From the NCBI RefSeq assembly GCF_001904745.1, contig NZ_MRCD01000097.1, positions 1 to 33,754 on the forward strand: a stretch of DNA of 33,754 nucleotides, read 5' to 3'. Both the position numbers and the translations under genes were made by a program. The notes below the pieces were generated by a model. The model had not been told where the DNA came from, did no database searches, and was given only the letters and a program-made list of their open reading frames with translations. Source of the stretch: Calothrix sp. HK-06. Lineage in GTDB: Bacteria; Cyanobacteriota; Cyanobacteriia; Cyanobacteriales; Nostocaceae. Each line of letters opens with the position of its first letter. Within the stretch, counting starts at the first letter, position 1. This document shows positions 24,183 to 32,850 of this stretch, piece after piece.

Positions 24183-25283
24183 ATGGTACTTAAAATTGCA
24201 ATGGTTGGGGCTAGCCTAGAGCAAAATGGAGGCATAGCCACAGTTGAAAAACTTATCTTAAAGTATGCTCCTTGTGATATTGAAATTCAGCATATTGTTA
24301 GCCATGATGAAGGCTCTATCACCCATAGGCTGATGGTGTTCGGACAGGCTTTGGGCAACTTATTGTATAGGCTGCTATCTCAAAAAACAGATATTGTATA
24401 TATTCATCTTTCAGATGGTGGTAGCCTTTTAAGAAAAGCCATTATTGCTCTTACTGCTTTTTGTTTTCGTAAGCCAGTATTGATGCACGCTCATGGAGCT
24501 GAATTTCATTCAACTTACTCTCGACTTCCTCAACGGGCAAAACAATGGTTAAGCAATATATTCCGCCGATGTGATGGTTTTATTGTTCTATCTAATACTT
24601 GGAAAGATTTTTATGTTCTTAATCTGGGTTTGAACCCACAACAGGTTTTTGTTCTGCCTAACCCTACAGAATTACCTCTACAAACTCCGCAACGCTTAAA
24701 TGCTAATAAAGTGACTCTGCTTTTCTGCGGACGTGTTGGTCAGCGTAAGGGAGCGTTTGATTTAATTAGAGCGTTTGCCAAATTGCCTGCTCAACAACAA
24801 AACTGCTCGGAGCTGATACTGGCAGGAGATGGAGATATAGAACAAGGACAAAAGTTGGTTGAAAGCCTCAATATCGAGAAACACATTAATTTTTTGGGTT
24901 GGTTAAACTCAGAGCAGCGGGACAAACTTTTAGCGTCAGCAGATGTATTTGTATTGCCTTCTTACAATGAAGCCTTACCAATGGCAATACTGGAAGCAAT
25001 GGGTTGGGGTTTGCCAGTGATTAGCACTCCTGTTGGAGGAATTCCTGAATTAGTGATTTCAAACAAGAATGGTTTTCTGGTTAGTCCGGGTGATATTCAA
25101 CAGTTGTATGAGGCAATGCAAACTTTGATTGAAAATAAGGCTTTAAGGTTATCTCTAGGAAACGCTGCCAGAGCAACAGTTACTCCTTTTGATGTAAGGA
25201 ACTATTCTTGTCAGTTAGCACAAATTTTTCGACAAGTACTACAATCTAAACTCATAAAGTATGAAAAAAAATTGCCAGCATAA
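24183..25283 (+). CDS. GT4-family glycosyltransferase
   Basis: 366 aa GT-B enzyme, intact. N-terminus: VGASLEQNGGIATVEKLIL. Central His-rich strand: VLMHAHGAEFHSTYSRLP. The donor-binding half has CGRVGQRKGAFDLIRAFAKL, VLPSYNEALPMAILEAMG and GLPVISTPVGGIPELV, with the conserved EX7E glutamates. It is separated from the polymerase gene by 104 bp in which no other gene is seen. The sugar specificity is unknown. Confidence 0.9.
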   Translation: MVLKIAMVGASLEQNGGIATVEKLILKYAPCDIEIQHIVSHDEGSITHRLMVFGQALGNLLYRLLSQKTDIVYIHLSDGGSLLRKAIIALTAFCFRKPVLMHAHGAEFHSTYSRLPQRAKQWLSNIFRRCDGFIVLSNTWKDFYVLNLGLNPQQVFVLPNPTELPLQTPQRLNANKVTLLFCGRVGQRKGAFDLIRAFAKLPAQQQNCSELILAGDGDIEQGQKLVESLNIEKHINFLGWLNSEQRDKLLASADVFVLPSYNEALPMAILEAMGWGLPVISTPVGGIPELVISNKNGFLVSPGDIQQLYEAMQTLIENKALRLSLGNAARATVTPFDVRNYSCQLAQIFRQVLQSKLIKYEKKLPA

Positions 25284-25378
25284 TTAAATATTTTTCCAAA
25301 TTTCTACAAGTTGCTGCTGTAAAGAAAGATAATTAATTACATGCAAGCATCTGATTTATATTGCCCAAGAAATCATCT

Positions 25379-26173
25379 ATGTACAAACCTATGAAGATAA
25401 ATATTGCTGGTATCCAAATTGATAAATATAGCTTTGATGAAGTTGTCGAACGTATTATGAACACAGCGCTTTCAAACGATGCACCAGAATATGTAGTTAC
25501 CCCAAATGCACAGCACGTTCTGACACTCCAAAAAGATGCTCGTTTTCGTGAAATCTATCGCAAGGCTTTTTTAGTAGTACCAGATGGCGTTTCACTGCTA
25601 TGGGCAGCTAAGTTTTTGCAGACACCATTACAAGGTCGAGTTAATGGCACGGATTTGTTTGAAAGCCTTTGTTCCATTGCGGCAGAAAAAGGACTAAAAA
25701 TATTTTTACTGGGTGGTCGTCCGGGTGCCGCTGATAAAGCAGCAGAAATTTTACAGGCTCGGTATCCAGATTTGAACATTGTTGGTACTTATTGCCCGCC
25801 TTACGGATTTGAGTCAAACCCAGTAGAACTAGCACTCATCAACGCTAAAATTAAAGCAGCAGCACCACATATTCTCTTTGTCGGACTCGGCGCCCCTAAA
25901 CAGGAGAATTGGATATATAATAATTATCAACAGCTAGGGGTGCCGATTTCAATTGGTATTGGGGTTAGTTTTGAGCTAGTCGCAGGTATGGTTAAAAGAG
26001 CACCAGTTTGGATGCAGAAAAGAGGATTAGAGTGGTTATTTCGCTTGATAGTTGAGCCTTATCGCTTGTGGCAACGTTATATAATTGGCAATCCCCTATT
26101 CATTTGGTTGATTATAAAACAGAAACTAGGGCTATCAAAGAAGTTTCAATCTAGAATTAAACTTAATGTATAA
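25379..26173 (+). CDS. WecG/TagA/CpsF-family glycosyltransferase
   Basis: 264 aa from ATG 25379; ATG 25391 (MKINIAG) is an equally plausible start and TTG 25361 unlikely. Typical GT26 pattern: PNAQHVLTL, VPDGVSLLWAAKFL with the putative catalytic Asp, RVNGTDLFE, LGGRPGAADKAAEIL, LFVGLGAPKQENWI. Enzymes of this family transfer N-acetylmannosaminuronic acid, ManNAc or glucose to lipid-linked acceptors, usually as a second sugar. A C-terminal hydrophobic/basic tail may tether it to the membrane. Its stop overlaps the following glycosidase by 8 nt, so the two are translationally coupled. Confidence 0.93.
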   Translation: MYKPMKINIAGIQIDKYSFDEVVERIMNTALSNDAPEYVVTPNAQHVLTLQKDARFREIYRKAFLVVPDGVSLLWAAKFLQTPLQGRVNGTDLFESLCSIAAEKGLKIFLLGGRPGAADKAAEILQARYPDLNIVGTYCPPYGFESNPVELALINAKIKAAAPHILFVGLGAPKQENWIYNNYQQLGVPISIGIGVSFELVAGMVKRAPVWMQKRGLEWLFRLIVEPYRLWQRYIIGNPLFIWLIIKQKLGLSKKFQSRIKLNV

Positions 26174-27347
26174 AGATTCATTCTTAACTAGACGACGTGC
26201 TGTTAAATTAGGTTTTGGAATGCTTGCAGGTGCTGTAGGTGCTGTGACAACTTCCAAAGCAATTGATCTTAATAACCAAATTCAAGCACTTGATAATCCC
26301 AACAGAAAGTTTCCTGTAAATGGAAAACTTTCTTTAAAAGAGCGTGCCACTGCTAAAGGATTGATTTATGGAGCAGCTATTCAATACTCTCAACTGTCAT
26401 TGGATAGGGAAATTGCAACCAATGTAAAGCGCGAGTGTGGAATGCTTATCCCAGAATGGGAACTCAAGTGGTTTGTGGGAAAGCAACCCTTACGTCCTAG
26501 TCCATATACTTTTGACTTCCGTGCAGCAGATTGGATGGCTAATTTTGCTAAAACTCATGGTCTGCTTTTACGAGGACATACTCTAGTTTGGCATGAGTCT
26601 TTACCACCCTGGTTTGAGAAGACGGTTAATAACCAAAACGCAAAACGATTCTTGGAAGAACATATTAAAACCGTTGTACAGCATTATGCCGGAAAAATTC
26701 ACTCTTGGGATGTTGTAAATGAGGCTATTAATCTGAGTGATGGTAGGTCTGATGGGTTACGAAAAACTCCATGGTTAAAGTTTTTAGGCTCAGATTATAT
26801 CGAATTGGCATTTCGTCTTGCCGCTGAAGCTGATCCACAGGCATTATTGGTTTACAATGATTTCGGCTTAGATTATGATACCTCTAAAGATGAAGCTAAG
26901 AGAAATGCTGTTTTGAAGTTGTTAGAGCGTTTAAAGACTAAGGGTACGCCGATTCATGCGCTTGGTATACAAGCTCACTTAACAGCAAATGAGGCTAAAT
27001 TTAGCCCAAGTAAGCTCCGGCAATTTCTTAGAGATGTTGCTAGTTTAGGCTTAAAAATTTTGATTACAGAAATGGATGTAGTGGATAAAAAGCTACCTGT
27101 AGACATTAAAGTACGCGATCGCATTGTTGCTGGAGTCTATGAAGATTATCTCTCAGTTGTCCTGGATGAGCGAGCAGTCATTGCAGTTTTAACCTGGGGA
27201 CTAAGCGATCGCTATACATGGCTCTCCCACTTTCAGCCCCGGCGAGATCGTGCAGCGGTGCGCCCTTTACCGCTAGATGCCAATTTTAGGCGTAAATTAG
27301 CATGGAACGCAATCGCTCGTGCTTTTGATCAAGCTCCGAGGCGCTAA
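26166..27347 (+). CDS. GH10-family glycosidase (endo-xylanase-like) with Tat signal
   Basis: 393 aa. The N-terminus has TRRRAVKLGFGMLAGAVGAV, a twin-arginine-type signal, so the enzyme is exported folded. The catalytic domain follows from about residue 55. GHTLVWH, then WDVVNEA with acid/base E186, and ITEMDVV with nucleophile E302 match GH10. Classical GH10 enzymes cut beta-1,4-xylan. Here, with an EPS locus and a start that overlaps the WecG-type gene (26166-26173), it more likely trims, releases or transglycosylates the cell's own polysaccharide (inference). Length and motifs are complete. Confidence 0.9.
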   Translation: MYKDSFLTRRRAVKLGFGMLAGAVGAVTTSKAIDLNNQIQALDNPNRKFPVNGKLSLKERATAKGLIYGAAIQYSQLSLDREIATNVKRECGMLIPEWELKWFVGKQPLRPSPYTFDFRAADWMANFAKTHGLLLRGHTLVWHESLPPWFEKTVNNQNAKRFLEEHIKTVVQHYAGKIHSWDVVNEAINLSDGRSDGLRKTPWLKFLGSDYIELAFRLAAEADPQALLVYNDFGLDYDTSKDEAKRNAVLKLLERLKTKGTPIHALGIQAHLTANEAKFSPSKLRQFLRDVASLGLKILITEMDVVDKKLPVDIKVRDRIVAGVYEDYLSVVLDERAVIAVLTWGLSDRYTWLSHFQPRRDRAAVRPLPLDANFRRKLAWNAIARAFDQAPRR

Positions 27348-27467
27348 TAGTATAGTATTTTAGATTTTAAATTGATAAAGGCAGAACCTGTAGATAATTT
27401 AGTTTCTGGTTTAAAATTTAAGTATATATTTTAGATTATCGCCTAAAAGTTTTATTTTTAGATATTT

Positions 27468-29657
27468 ATGTCCAAAAATCCTATGGAATCTAGAGAATCG
27501 CTTGATGTAGATTTTAGCCGATATTTGTTAGGCTTGAAACGGCGGTGGTTACCTGCTGTCAGCATCTTGGCAGCTACAGTTGCTCTGAGTGCCTTATCTA
27601 CAAACTTACTAAAGCCATCTTATGAAGCAGAAGGAAAACTATTATTTAAAGTACCCTCTTTTAACGTAGTAGGTTCTAATCTCTTGCCTAGTAGTTCTCA
27701 AGGAGAAGACACAGGAGATTTGCGCTCGCTAGTTTCAACTCAAAATCCTATCAGTAGTCAAATAGAAGTTATATCTTCTCCCCCTTTGTTACAGCGGACA
27801 ATAAACGAACTACAACTCAAAAATAAAAAAGGTGAACTCTTGAAAGTTGAAGAGCTTGAAAAAGCTCTGACTCTAAAAATTGTTGGTGGTACGGATGTTT
27901 TAAAAATTACTTATAAAAGCCGTGACCCCGGAGAAGCAGCGGCAGTAGTCAATAAAATAATGAATCTTTATTTAAAAAATGATATTCTTACAAGTCGCTC
28001 CGAAGCGGAATCAACTCGTCAATTTATGGCGATGCAGCTTCCTAAAACCCAAGCTGCGGTTAACCAAGCAGAAGTAGAACTACGCATATTTAAACAGAAG
28101 AATAATATTGTTGATCTATCAGAAGAATCTAAGACAGCTGTTGCAAATATTGGAAATTTAGACACTCAAATTGATAATCTTAAGGCTGAACTAAACCAGG
28201 CAAATGCCCTAACTAATGAGCTTCGCCAAAAAGTAGGTCTAGATTCCCAGCAAGCGAGCGCAGTGAGTGCCCTCAGTCAATCGCCTGCCGTGCAGGGAGT
28301 TCTTACACAACTTCAAGATACAGAACGACAGTTAGCAACTCAGCGCAGCCGTTTTTTAGATGACAACCCGATAATTATTGATTTAGAAGCGAAGAAAGCC
28401 AACTTACAAACCCTCCTTCAAAAACAAATAGAACAAACTGTTGGCAGTCAAACAAAAGTTGCACCAGCATTGTTGCAGATTGGAGAACTTAGACAAAGCC
28501 TGATCAAAGATTTTTTGCAATCAGATGTGCAGCGTCGTAGCTTGGCTCAAAAACTAGCTTCTCTGTATAATTCCCGCTCTGCCTACGAACAACGGACAAA
28601 AGTTATACCCCGATTAGTACAAAATCAGCGTGAGCTAGAGCGAAGACTTGAAGTAGCCCAATCTACCTATCAAACTTTATTAAAAAAAGTTCAAGAATTA
28701 CAGGTTGCGGAAAATAAAAATACAGCTAATGCTCGGATCATTGCTAAAGCCTTAGTTCCCGAAAAGCCAGGAGCGGGCAATAAACTTATCGTTTTAGTGT
28801 TAGGCGTCATGTCCGGCGCCTTTTTGTCCACTACTACAGTTCTTTTCCTAGAATTGAGAGATAGATCTCTAAAATCACTTAAGGAAGTTAAAGAAGTATT
28901 GGATTATACTTTACTAGGGGTTGTGCCGTTGTCTACGAGTAAGGTTCGCTCCCGTCATCGTGATTTAGAATCAACTACAAAAGAAATAGCTGTTAGAGAT
29001 AAGCCCCACTCCTTAACTAGCGAAATGTATCGCATGATTCAAGCTAATCTGAAATTTCTGAGTTCAGATAAAGTACTGAAAACTATTGTCGTAACTAGCG
29101 CAGTTCCCAAAGAAGGCAAATCCACAGTTTCAGCAAATTTAGCAGCTGCGATCGCTCAACTAGGGCGTAAAGTTTTACTAGTTGATGCTGATATGCGGCT
29201 TCCTTCTCAGCATCATTTCTGGGAACTCACCAATGCAGTCGGTTTGAGCGAGGTACTTGTGGGACAGGCTCAATTTAGCACCGCTACGTCTAAGGTAATG
29301 AATAATTTAGATGTCTTAACTGCTGGAGTTACACCTCCCAATCCATTAGCTTTGCTTGATTCTAAACGGATGGCATCACTTATTGAGGGTTTTTCATCTC
29401 AGTATGACTTTGTCATTATCGATGCTCCTCCCCTTCTTCTTGCCGCCGATGCTCTTACTTTAAACCAAATGACTGATGGAATTTTGTTAGTAGCTCGACC
29501 TGGAGTGATTGATTCTAACAGTGCCCATGCTGCTCAAGATATGTTAGAGCGTTCAGGTCACAACGTCTTAGGTTTGGTGGTTAATGGGATCGTTGATAAA
29601 AATGAATCTAGCAGTTATTTCTCTCATGCTAAGGAATATTTTCCGTTAAAGACTTGA
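27468..29657 (+). CDS. Wzc-like polysaccharide co-polymerase and tyrosine autokinase
   Basis: 729 aa (ATG 27483 is an alternative start). The Wzz-type chain-length domain has one membrane helix near residue 30, a periplasmic part rich in coiled coil (about 185-430), and a second helix near 440-460 with Pro-Gly (PGAGNKL). The cytoplasmic BY-kinase domain carries Walker A PKEGKST (K551), Walker A' VDADMR (573-577) and Walker B VIIDAPP. The C-terminal tail has only two tyrosines (SSSYFSHAKEYF), fewer than the Tyr cluster of E. coli Wzc. It controls chain length and export together with the polymerase. It is the last gene of the EPS run. Confidence 0.93.
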   Translation: MSKNPMESRESLDVDFSRYLLGLKRRWLPAVSILAATVALSALSTNLLKPSYEAEGKLLFKVPSFNVVGSNLLPSSSQGEDTGDLRSLVSTQNPISSQIEVISSPPLLQRTINELQLKNKKGELLKVEELEKALTLKIVGGTDVLKITYKSRDPGEAAAVVNKIMNLYLKNDILTSRSEAESTRQFMAMQLPKTQAAVNQAEVELRIFKQKNNIVDLSEESKTAVANIGNLDTQIDNLKAELNQANALTNELRQKVGLDSQQASAVSALSQSPAVQGVLTQLQDTERQLATQRSRFLDDNPIIIDLEAKKANLQTLLQKQIEQTVGSQTKVAPALLQIGELRQSLIKDFLQSDVQRRSLAQKLASLYNSRSAYEQRTKVIPRLVQNQRELERRLEVAQSTYQTLLKKVQELQVAENKNTANARIIAKALVPEKPGAGNKLIVLVLGVMSGAFLSTTTVLFLELRDRSLKSLKEVKEVLDYTLLGVVPLSTSKVRSRHRDLESTTKEIAVRDKPHSLTSEMYRMIQANLKFLSSDKVLKTIVVTSAVPKEGKSTVSANLAAAIAQLGRKVLLVDADMRLPSQHHFWELTNAVGLSEVLVGQAQFSTATSKVMNNLDVLTAGVTPPNPLALLDSKRMASLIEGFSSQYDFVIIDAPPLLLAADALTLNQMTDGILLVARPGVIDSNSAHAAQDMLERSGHNVLGLVVNGIVDKNESSSYFSHAKEYFPLKT

Positions 29658-29773
29658 CGAATATTCAAAAAACCCTAACGTAAGTCAGGCTTGTCGTGAA
29701 GTTACGTGTGTGGCTCGGACAAGTCGTGTATAAATAAAACCTTCAATTAACTACTATAGAAAGAGATAGAATT

Positions 29774-29897
29774 ATGGTGATTAGTAGAAATGCAACCGAC
29801 GATCGTGGAATTTGTTGTTAGCTATAGCCCTGAAAAAGAATTTAGAAGTGTTTTTTTACTACGGTATTCCTGTAGTTGAAGATATAACTTTAAATTA
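29774..29897 (+). pseudogene. Decayed paralogue of the 9087 hypothetical gene (block B)
   Basis: ATGGTGATTAGTAGAAATGC begins like the block A copy (IMVIGSN versus IMVISRN) but has several stops. Further on, LKKNLEVFFYYGIPVVEDIT aligns with LKKNLEVLPYYGTPKVDDIN, then LN and a stop. Comparison with block A shows about 165 bp missing between GATATAA and CTTTAAAT. The remnant cannot encode the protein. Confidence 0.6.
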
Positions 29898-30567
29898 ATC
29901 CTTCGCGTACAGCAACAGCTGCTGCCTGGACGCGATCATCAACGCTAAGTTTGTTGAGAACCATACGCACATAGGACTTGATGGTTCCTAGTGAGAGGTA
30001 AAGCTGATTGGCAATCTCTTGGTTTGAGTATCCTTTGGCAATAAGTTTAATAATCTCGCGCTCACGATTACTAAGATTTGGTTGTTGGAGACTTTCAGAT
30101 TTAGAAACTTCAGTGTTCTCAATACTTGGCTTGAGCATTTTGGCAACTTTTTTGGCAATTAGAGGATCTAAATAAGCACCACCAGTAAGTATTAATTGAA
30201 TCACCGCAACGAGTTGTTCCCATTCGATGGTCTTAAGACAGTAACCGTCTGCACCAGCTGCGAGCATCCCCGTCACCTGGGTATCATCGTCAAACGCACT
30301 CAAGGCTAAAACACGAGTGGTAACGCGCTCGCTTTTTATGCGCTGCGTGGCTGTGATCCCATCCATGACTGGCATATCAATGTCCATCAAAACGACATCT
30401 GGCTCGAATTGAGTTGTTAATTCAATAGCCTCGGCGCCGTCAGAAGCTTCTCCAACCACAGTAAAGCCAGGTTCAAGGGTAAATTGACCTTTCATACCTA
30501 GACGCATCAAAGCGTGGTCATCGGCTAATAGAATCCGCACTGTTTTCTGTTCGTCATTTACTGACAT
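29890..30567 (-). CDS. NarL/FixJ-family response regulator (block B)
   Basis: 225 aa, nearly the same sequence as the block A regulator. The acidic pair D16/D17 (LLADDHAL), phospho-Asp D62 (MDIDMPVMDG), CLKTIE lysine and the LuxR helix-turn-helix (LSNREREIIKLIAKGYSNQE, LGTIKSYVRMVLNKL) are all intact. Differences concentrate in the linker (residues about 144-166). Its ATG overlaps the stop of the CHASE3 kinase by one base (TAATG), so the two are translationally coupled. With recognition helices almost identical to those of block A, both regulators probably bind the same sites. Confidence 0.93.
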   Translation of the reverse strand: MSVNDEQKTVRILLADDHALMRLGMKGQFTLEPGFTVVGEASDGAEAIELTTQFEPDVVLMDIDMPVMDGITATQRIKSERVTTRVLALSAFDDDTQVTGMLAAGADGYCLKTIEWEQLVAVIQLILTGGAYLDPLIAKKVAKMLKPSIENTEVSKSESLQQPNLSNREREIIKLIAKGYSNQEIANQLYLSLGTIKSYVRMVLNKLSVDDRVQAAAVAVREGLI

Positions 30568-32138
30568 TATTCCTTCTCCTGTATCTCCTTTACGTCATGA
30601 AACTTAGCCTTATCTGTATTAAGCGGGAGGGTAAACCAAAAGGTGCTACCTTCTCCAAGGGAACTGTCAACACCAATAGTGCCGGAGTGAGCCGAAATTA
30701 TTTGACGACACAAGTACAGCCCAAGCCCTGCTTTTCCATGCTTACGTCTTCCCATGCGGAAGCGGTGAAAAAGCTGTTCCAAGTCTTGCGTCGCAATTCC
30801 TAAACCGTTATCACGCACGCTAACTTTTACTTGTTCCCCAAAAGGGGCTGCCTCAAGGAAAATGGATGATAATGGCTCACTCACTCGCACAGCATTACCA
30901 AGCAGGTTTTGCATAACCCGTTGAATTTCTAACTCATCACCGTAGACGGTCGGCAGTGATTGAGAAATTTTATATGTGAAGCTTAACTCACACTTTGAAG
31001 AAGCCTTGATCTGAGCAATTACTTTGCCAAAAATCTTTTCCCAATTAAGGGGATCGTAGTTGAGGTGCGCGCCACCACTAGCTTCATAGCGCCCAATATT
31101 CAACAGAACTTCTACAAGCAGTAGAATATCCTCGTTACTTTGACGATACTCTTGTAATACTTCTTTCCAAGTCTCCGAAACCTCACCAAAAGCCCCCTTA
31201 ATCATGCCATCTAAGGTATTGCGCGCGGCAAGCAGTGGAGCTCGTAGGTCGTGGGAAAGAGCGCATATCATATCTTCAAGCTGTTGGTTTTGCACCTCAA
31301 TACTTTTCTGCCGATTTTGAGTCTCGTCTGTTATGGCGTTGAGAACTCTAGCCAACTGAGCAATTTCGTCTTCATACGAATAACCAAACTTGACGGACAT
31401 CTCACCTTGGCGCCAAAGCTTGGCTATTTCGGTCAATTCGTGCAAAGGTACTTGAAATCGTCGATGCAAAAACTGAACGTTCAAACCTACTGCTACTAAA
31501 ATTACTACTGCACTAAAGATGTTTATGGTAGTGTTTATATTGCTTAATTGATATAATTTATTTCTGCGTTTGTCCAATAGCATCTCCTCACTCTCTATCA
31601 AGATGCCAATCTCACGCCGTAACTCACTAAAGGGCGCATCTTTCGTTAAGTCATAGCTGCTTGTGCTAACATCATCAGAACTTGTCTTGTAATTCAACTT
31701 GCTTCGCCATTGGTCATATAGATAGTTAATACGATTAAGTTGCTTAAGTTGGGCAGGGTTATTTTGTAGTAAATTATATAAATTATTAAAGCTGTTACAA
31801 AAATTAAAATTACTCTCATTCTCTTGACATGGACTGAATTGGTATTGATTGTAATATTTGATACAAGCTTCTTCCTGATCTATTAAACTGTTGAGTAAAT
31901 GTTTTTCTTCACGCTCTACTACTAAAGTGTGAGTTATCGCTACAGCGACTTGGTAATTCAAATGTTCTGTCCAAAGGTTTAATGTTTGCTGCCCCAATAT
32001 TAATAGCACCAGCACTAAAAAGGTAATGTATAAGGACGCAAACAAATTACTTCTTTGCCATAATTTCGCTAGTGATCGCACCAAATTTTTAACAAACACT
32101 ATTCCAAAAATCCGTAAGCTTATATTACTATCAATCAA
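30567..32138 (-). CDS. HAMP sensor histidine kinase with diverged CHASE3-like sensor (block B)
   Basis: 523 aa. TM1 is about 31-50, the periplasmic helical segment 51-205, TM2 about 206-224, then HAMP, HisKA with H296 (ALSHDLRAPLL), and HATPase_c (NLLGNAVRVS, DNGLGIAT, GKAGLGLYLC, GEGSTFWF). The kinase core is close to the block A kinase, but the sensor segment differs strongly, and the CHASE3 'DEQRG' turn is replaced by DQEEACIKYY. It overlaps the regulator start by one base. It looks like a functional kinase retuned to another signal. Confidence 0.92.
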   Translation of the reverse strand: MIDSNISLRIFGIVFVKNLVRSLAKLWQRSNLFASLYITFLVLVLLILGQQTLNLWTEHLNYQVAVAITHTLVVEREEKHLLNSLIDQEEACIKYYNQYQFSPCQENESNFNFCNSFNNLYNLLQNNPAQLKQLNRINYLYDQWRSKLNYKTSSDDVSTSSYDLTKDAPFSELRREIGILIESEEMLLDKRRNKLYQLSNINTTINIFSAVVILVAVGLNVQFLHRRFQVPLHELTEIAKLWRQGEMSVKFGYSYEDEIAQLARVLNAITDETQNRQKSIEVQNQQLEDMICALSHDLRAPLLAARNTLDGMIKGAFGEVSETWKEVLQEYRQSNEDILLLVEVLLNIGRYEASGGAHLNYDPLNWEKIFGKVIAQIKASSKCELSFTYKISQSLPTVYGDELEIQRVMQNLLGNAVRVSEPLSSIFLEAAPFGEQVKVSVRDNGLGIATQDLEQLFHRFRMGRRKHGKAGLGLYLCRQIISAHSGTIGVDSSLGEGSTFWFTLPLNTDKAKFHDVKEIQEKE

Positions 32139-32850
32139 CTAGCTGCATGTTAATGAAAATTTTGAATTAGATTTGTTGTGTTCTAACACGCTTGCCGACC
32201 TTTCCCCAATATTGCACCAGCATTATTAAGGCAAATACATGCCGCATGTTACACACTAACATTCTTCGACTTCATTAACCGCAGGAGTAATACTTCTCCT
32301 CTCGCTCGAATCAGGGAAACAAAAAGGTTTTTGAGAAAATTTTTATACTATTAACCATAGCGATATCATCAGAAGCATACTTCATTAAAGTTATCTTCAT
32401 ATAAATTTACACTATGAATTATTGAATTTTCTCTATCAAAATAATGATACTCGTTAGCTAGGTGCTAAAAGACTCTCATTAAAAATAAGTAATCCTCTAG
32501 CTGTCGTTTTAAGGTACAGCTTATCAGCCCCATTATATAGACAGTAGTGTCTAGAGGTAATTTTAGGTGAATTCCCATATTTTACCAAAAACCACTGTTT
32601 TTAAAGATACAATAATTTGTTATTTATACAATAGCATTACTTAAGTATAATAAACAAAAATTGATGGATTGTATATAAATATTTTACTTTTCACGCCCCT
32701 AGATAAAAAAACCTACTTTTCCTACTCTTATAAGTTAGCATTTGTATGCTATAGAGGTTACCGTTTGCATGAGGTACAGTACGGTAAGCCAGTATTGCTC
32801 TATTATTTTTATAGAGTGCCCCATTTCTTGCAATTGGTGTAGGAGGTGTG
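32139..32850. other. AT-rich intergenic region of block B
   Basis: No gene, RNA or repeat family is recognised. It should contain the promoter of the block B kinase/regulator pair. It is the counterpart of 11663-12623 and shares short stretches with it, such as CCTACTTTTC near 32711. Confidence 0.4.

Noticed and set aside
14479-29657. Assignment of the EPS locus as the heterocyst envelope polysaccharide (HEP) island
   Set aside because: The gene content only partly fits what I recall of that island, and no hepA-type ABC exporter is present in this run; the evidence does not settle it.
29658-29773. Possible terminator after the Wzc-like gene
   Set aside because: No stable hairpin followed by a T tract could be found by eye.
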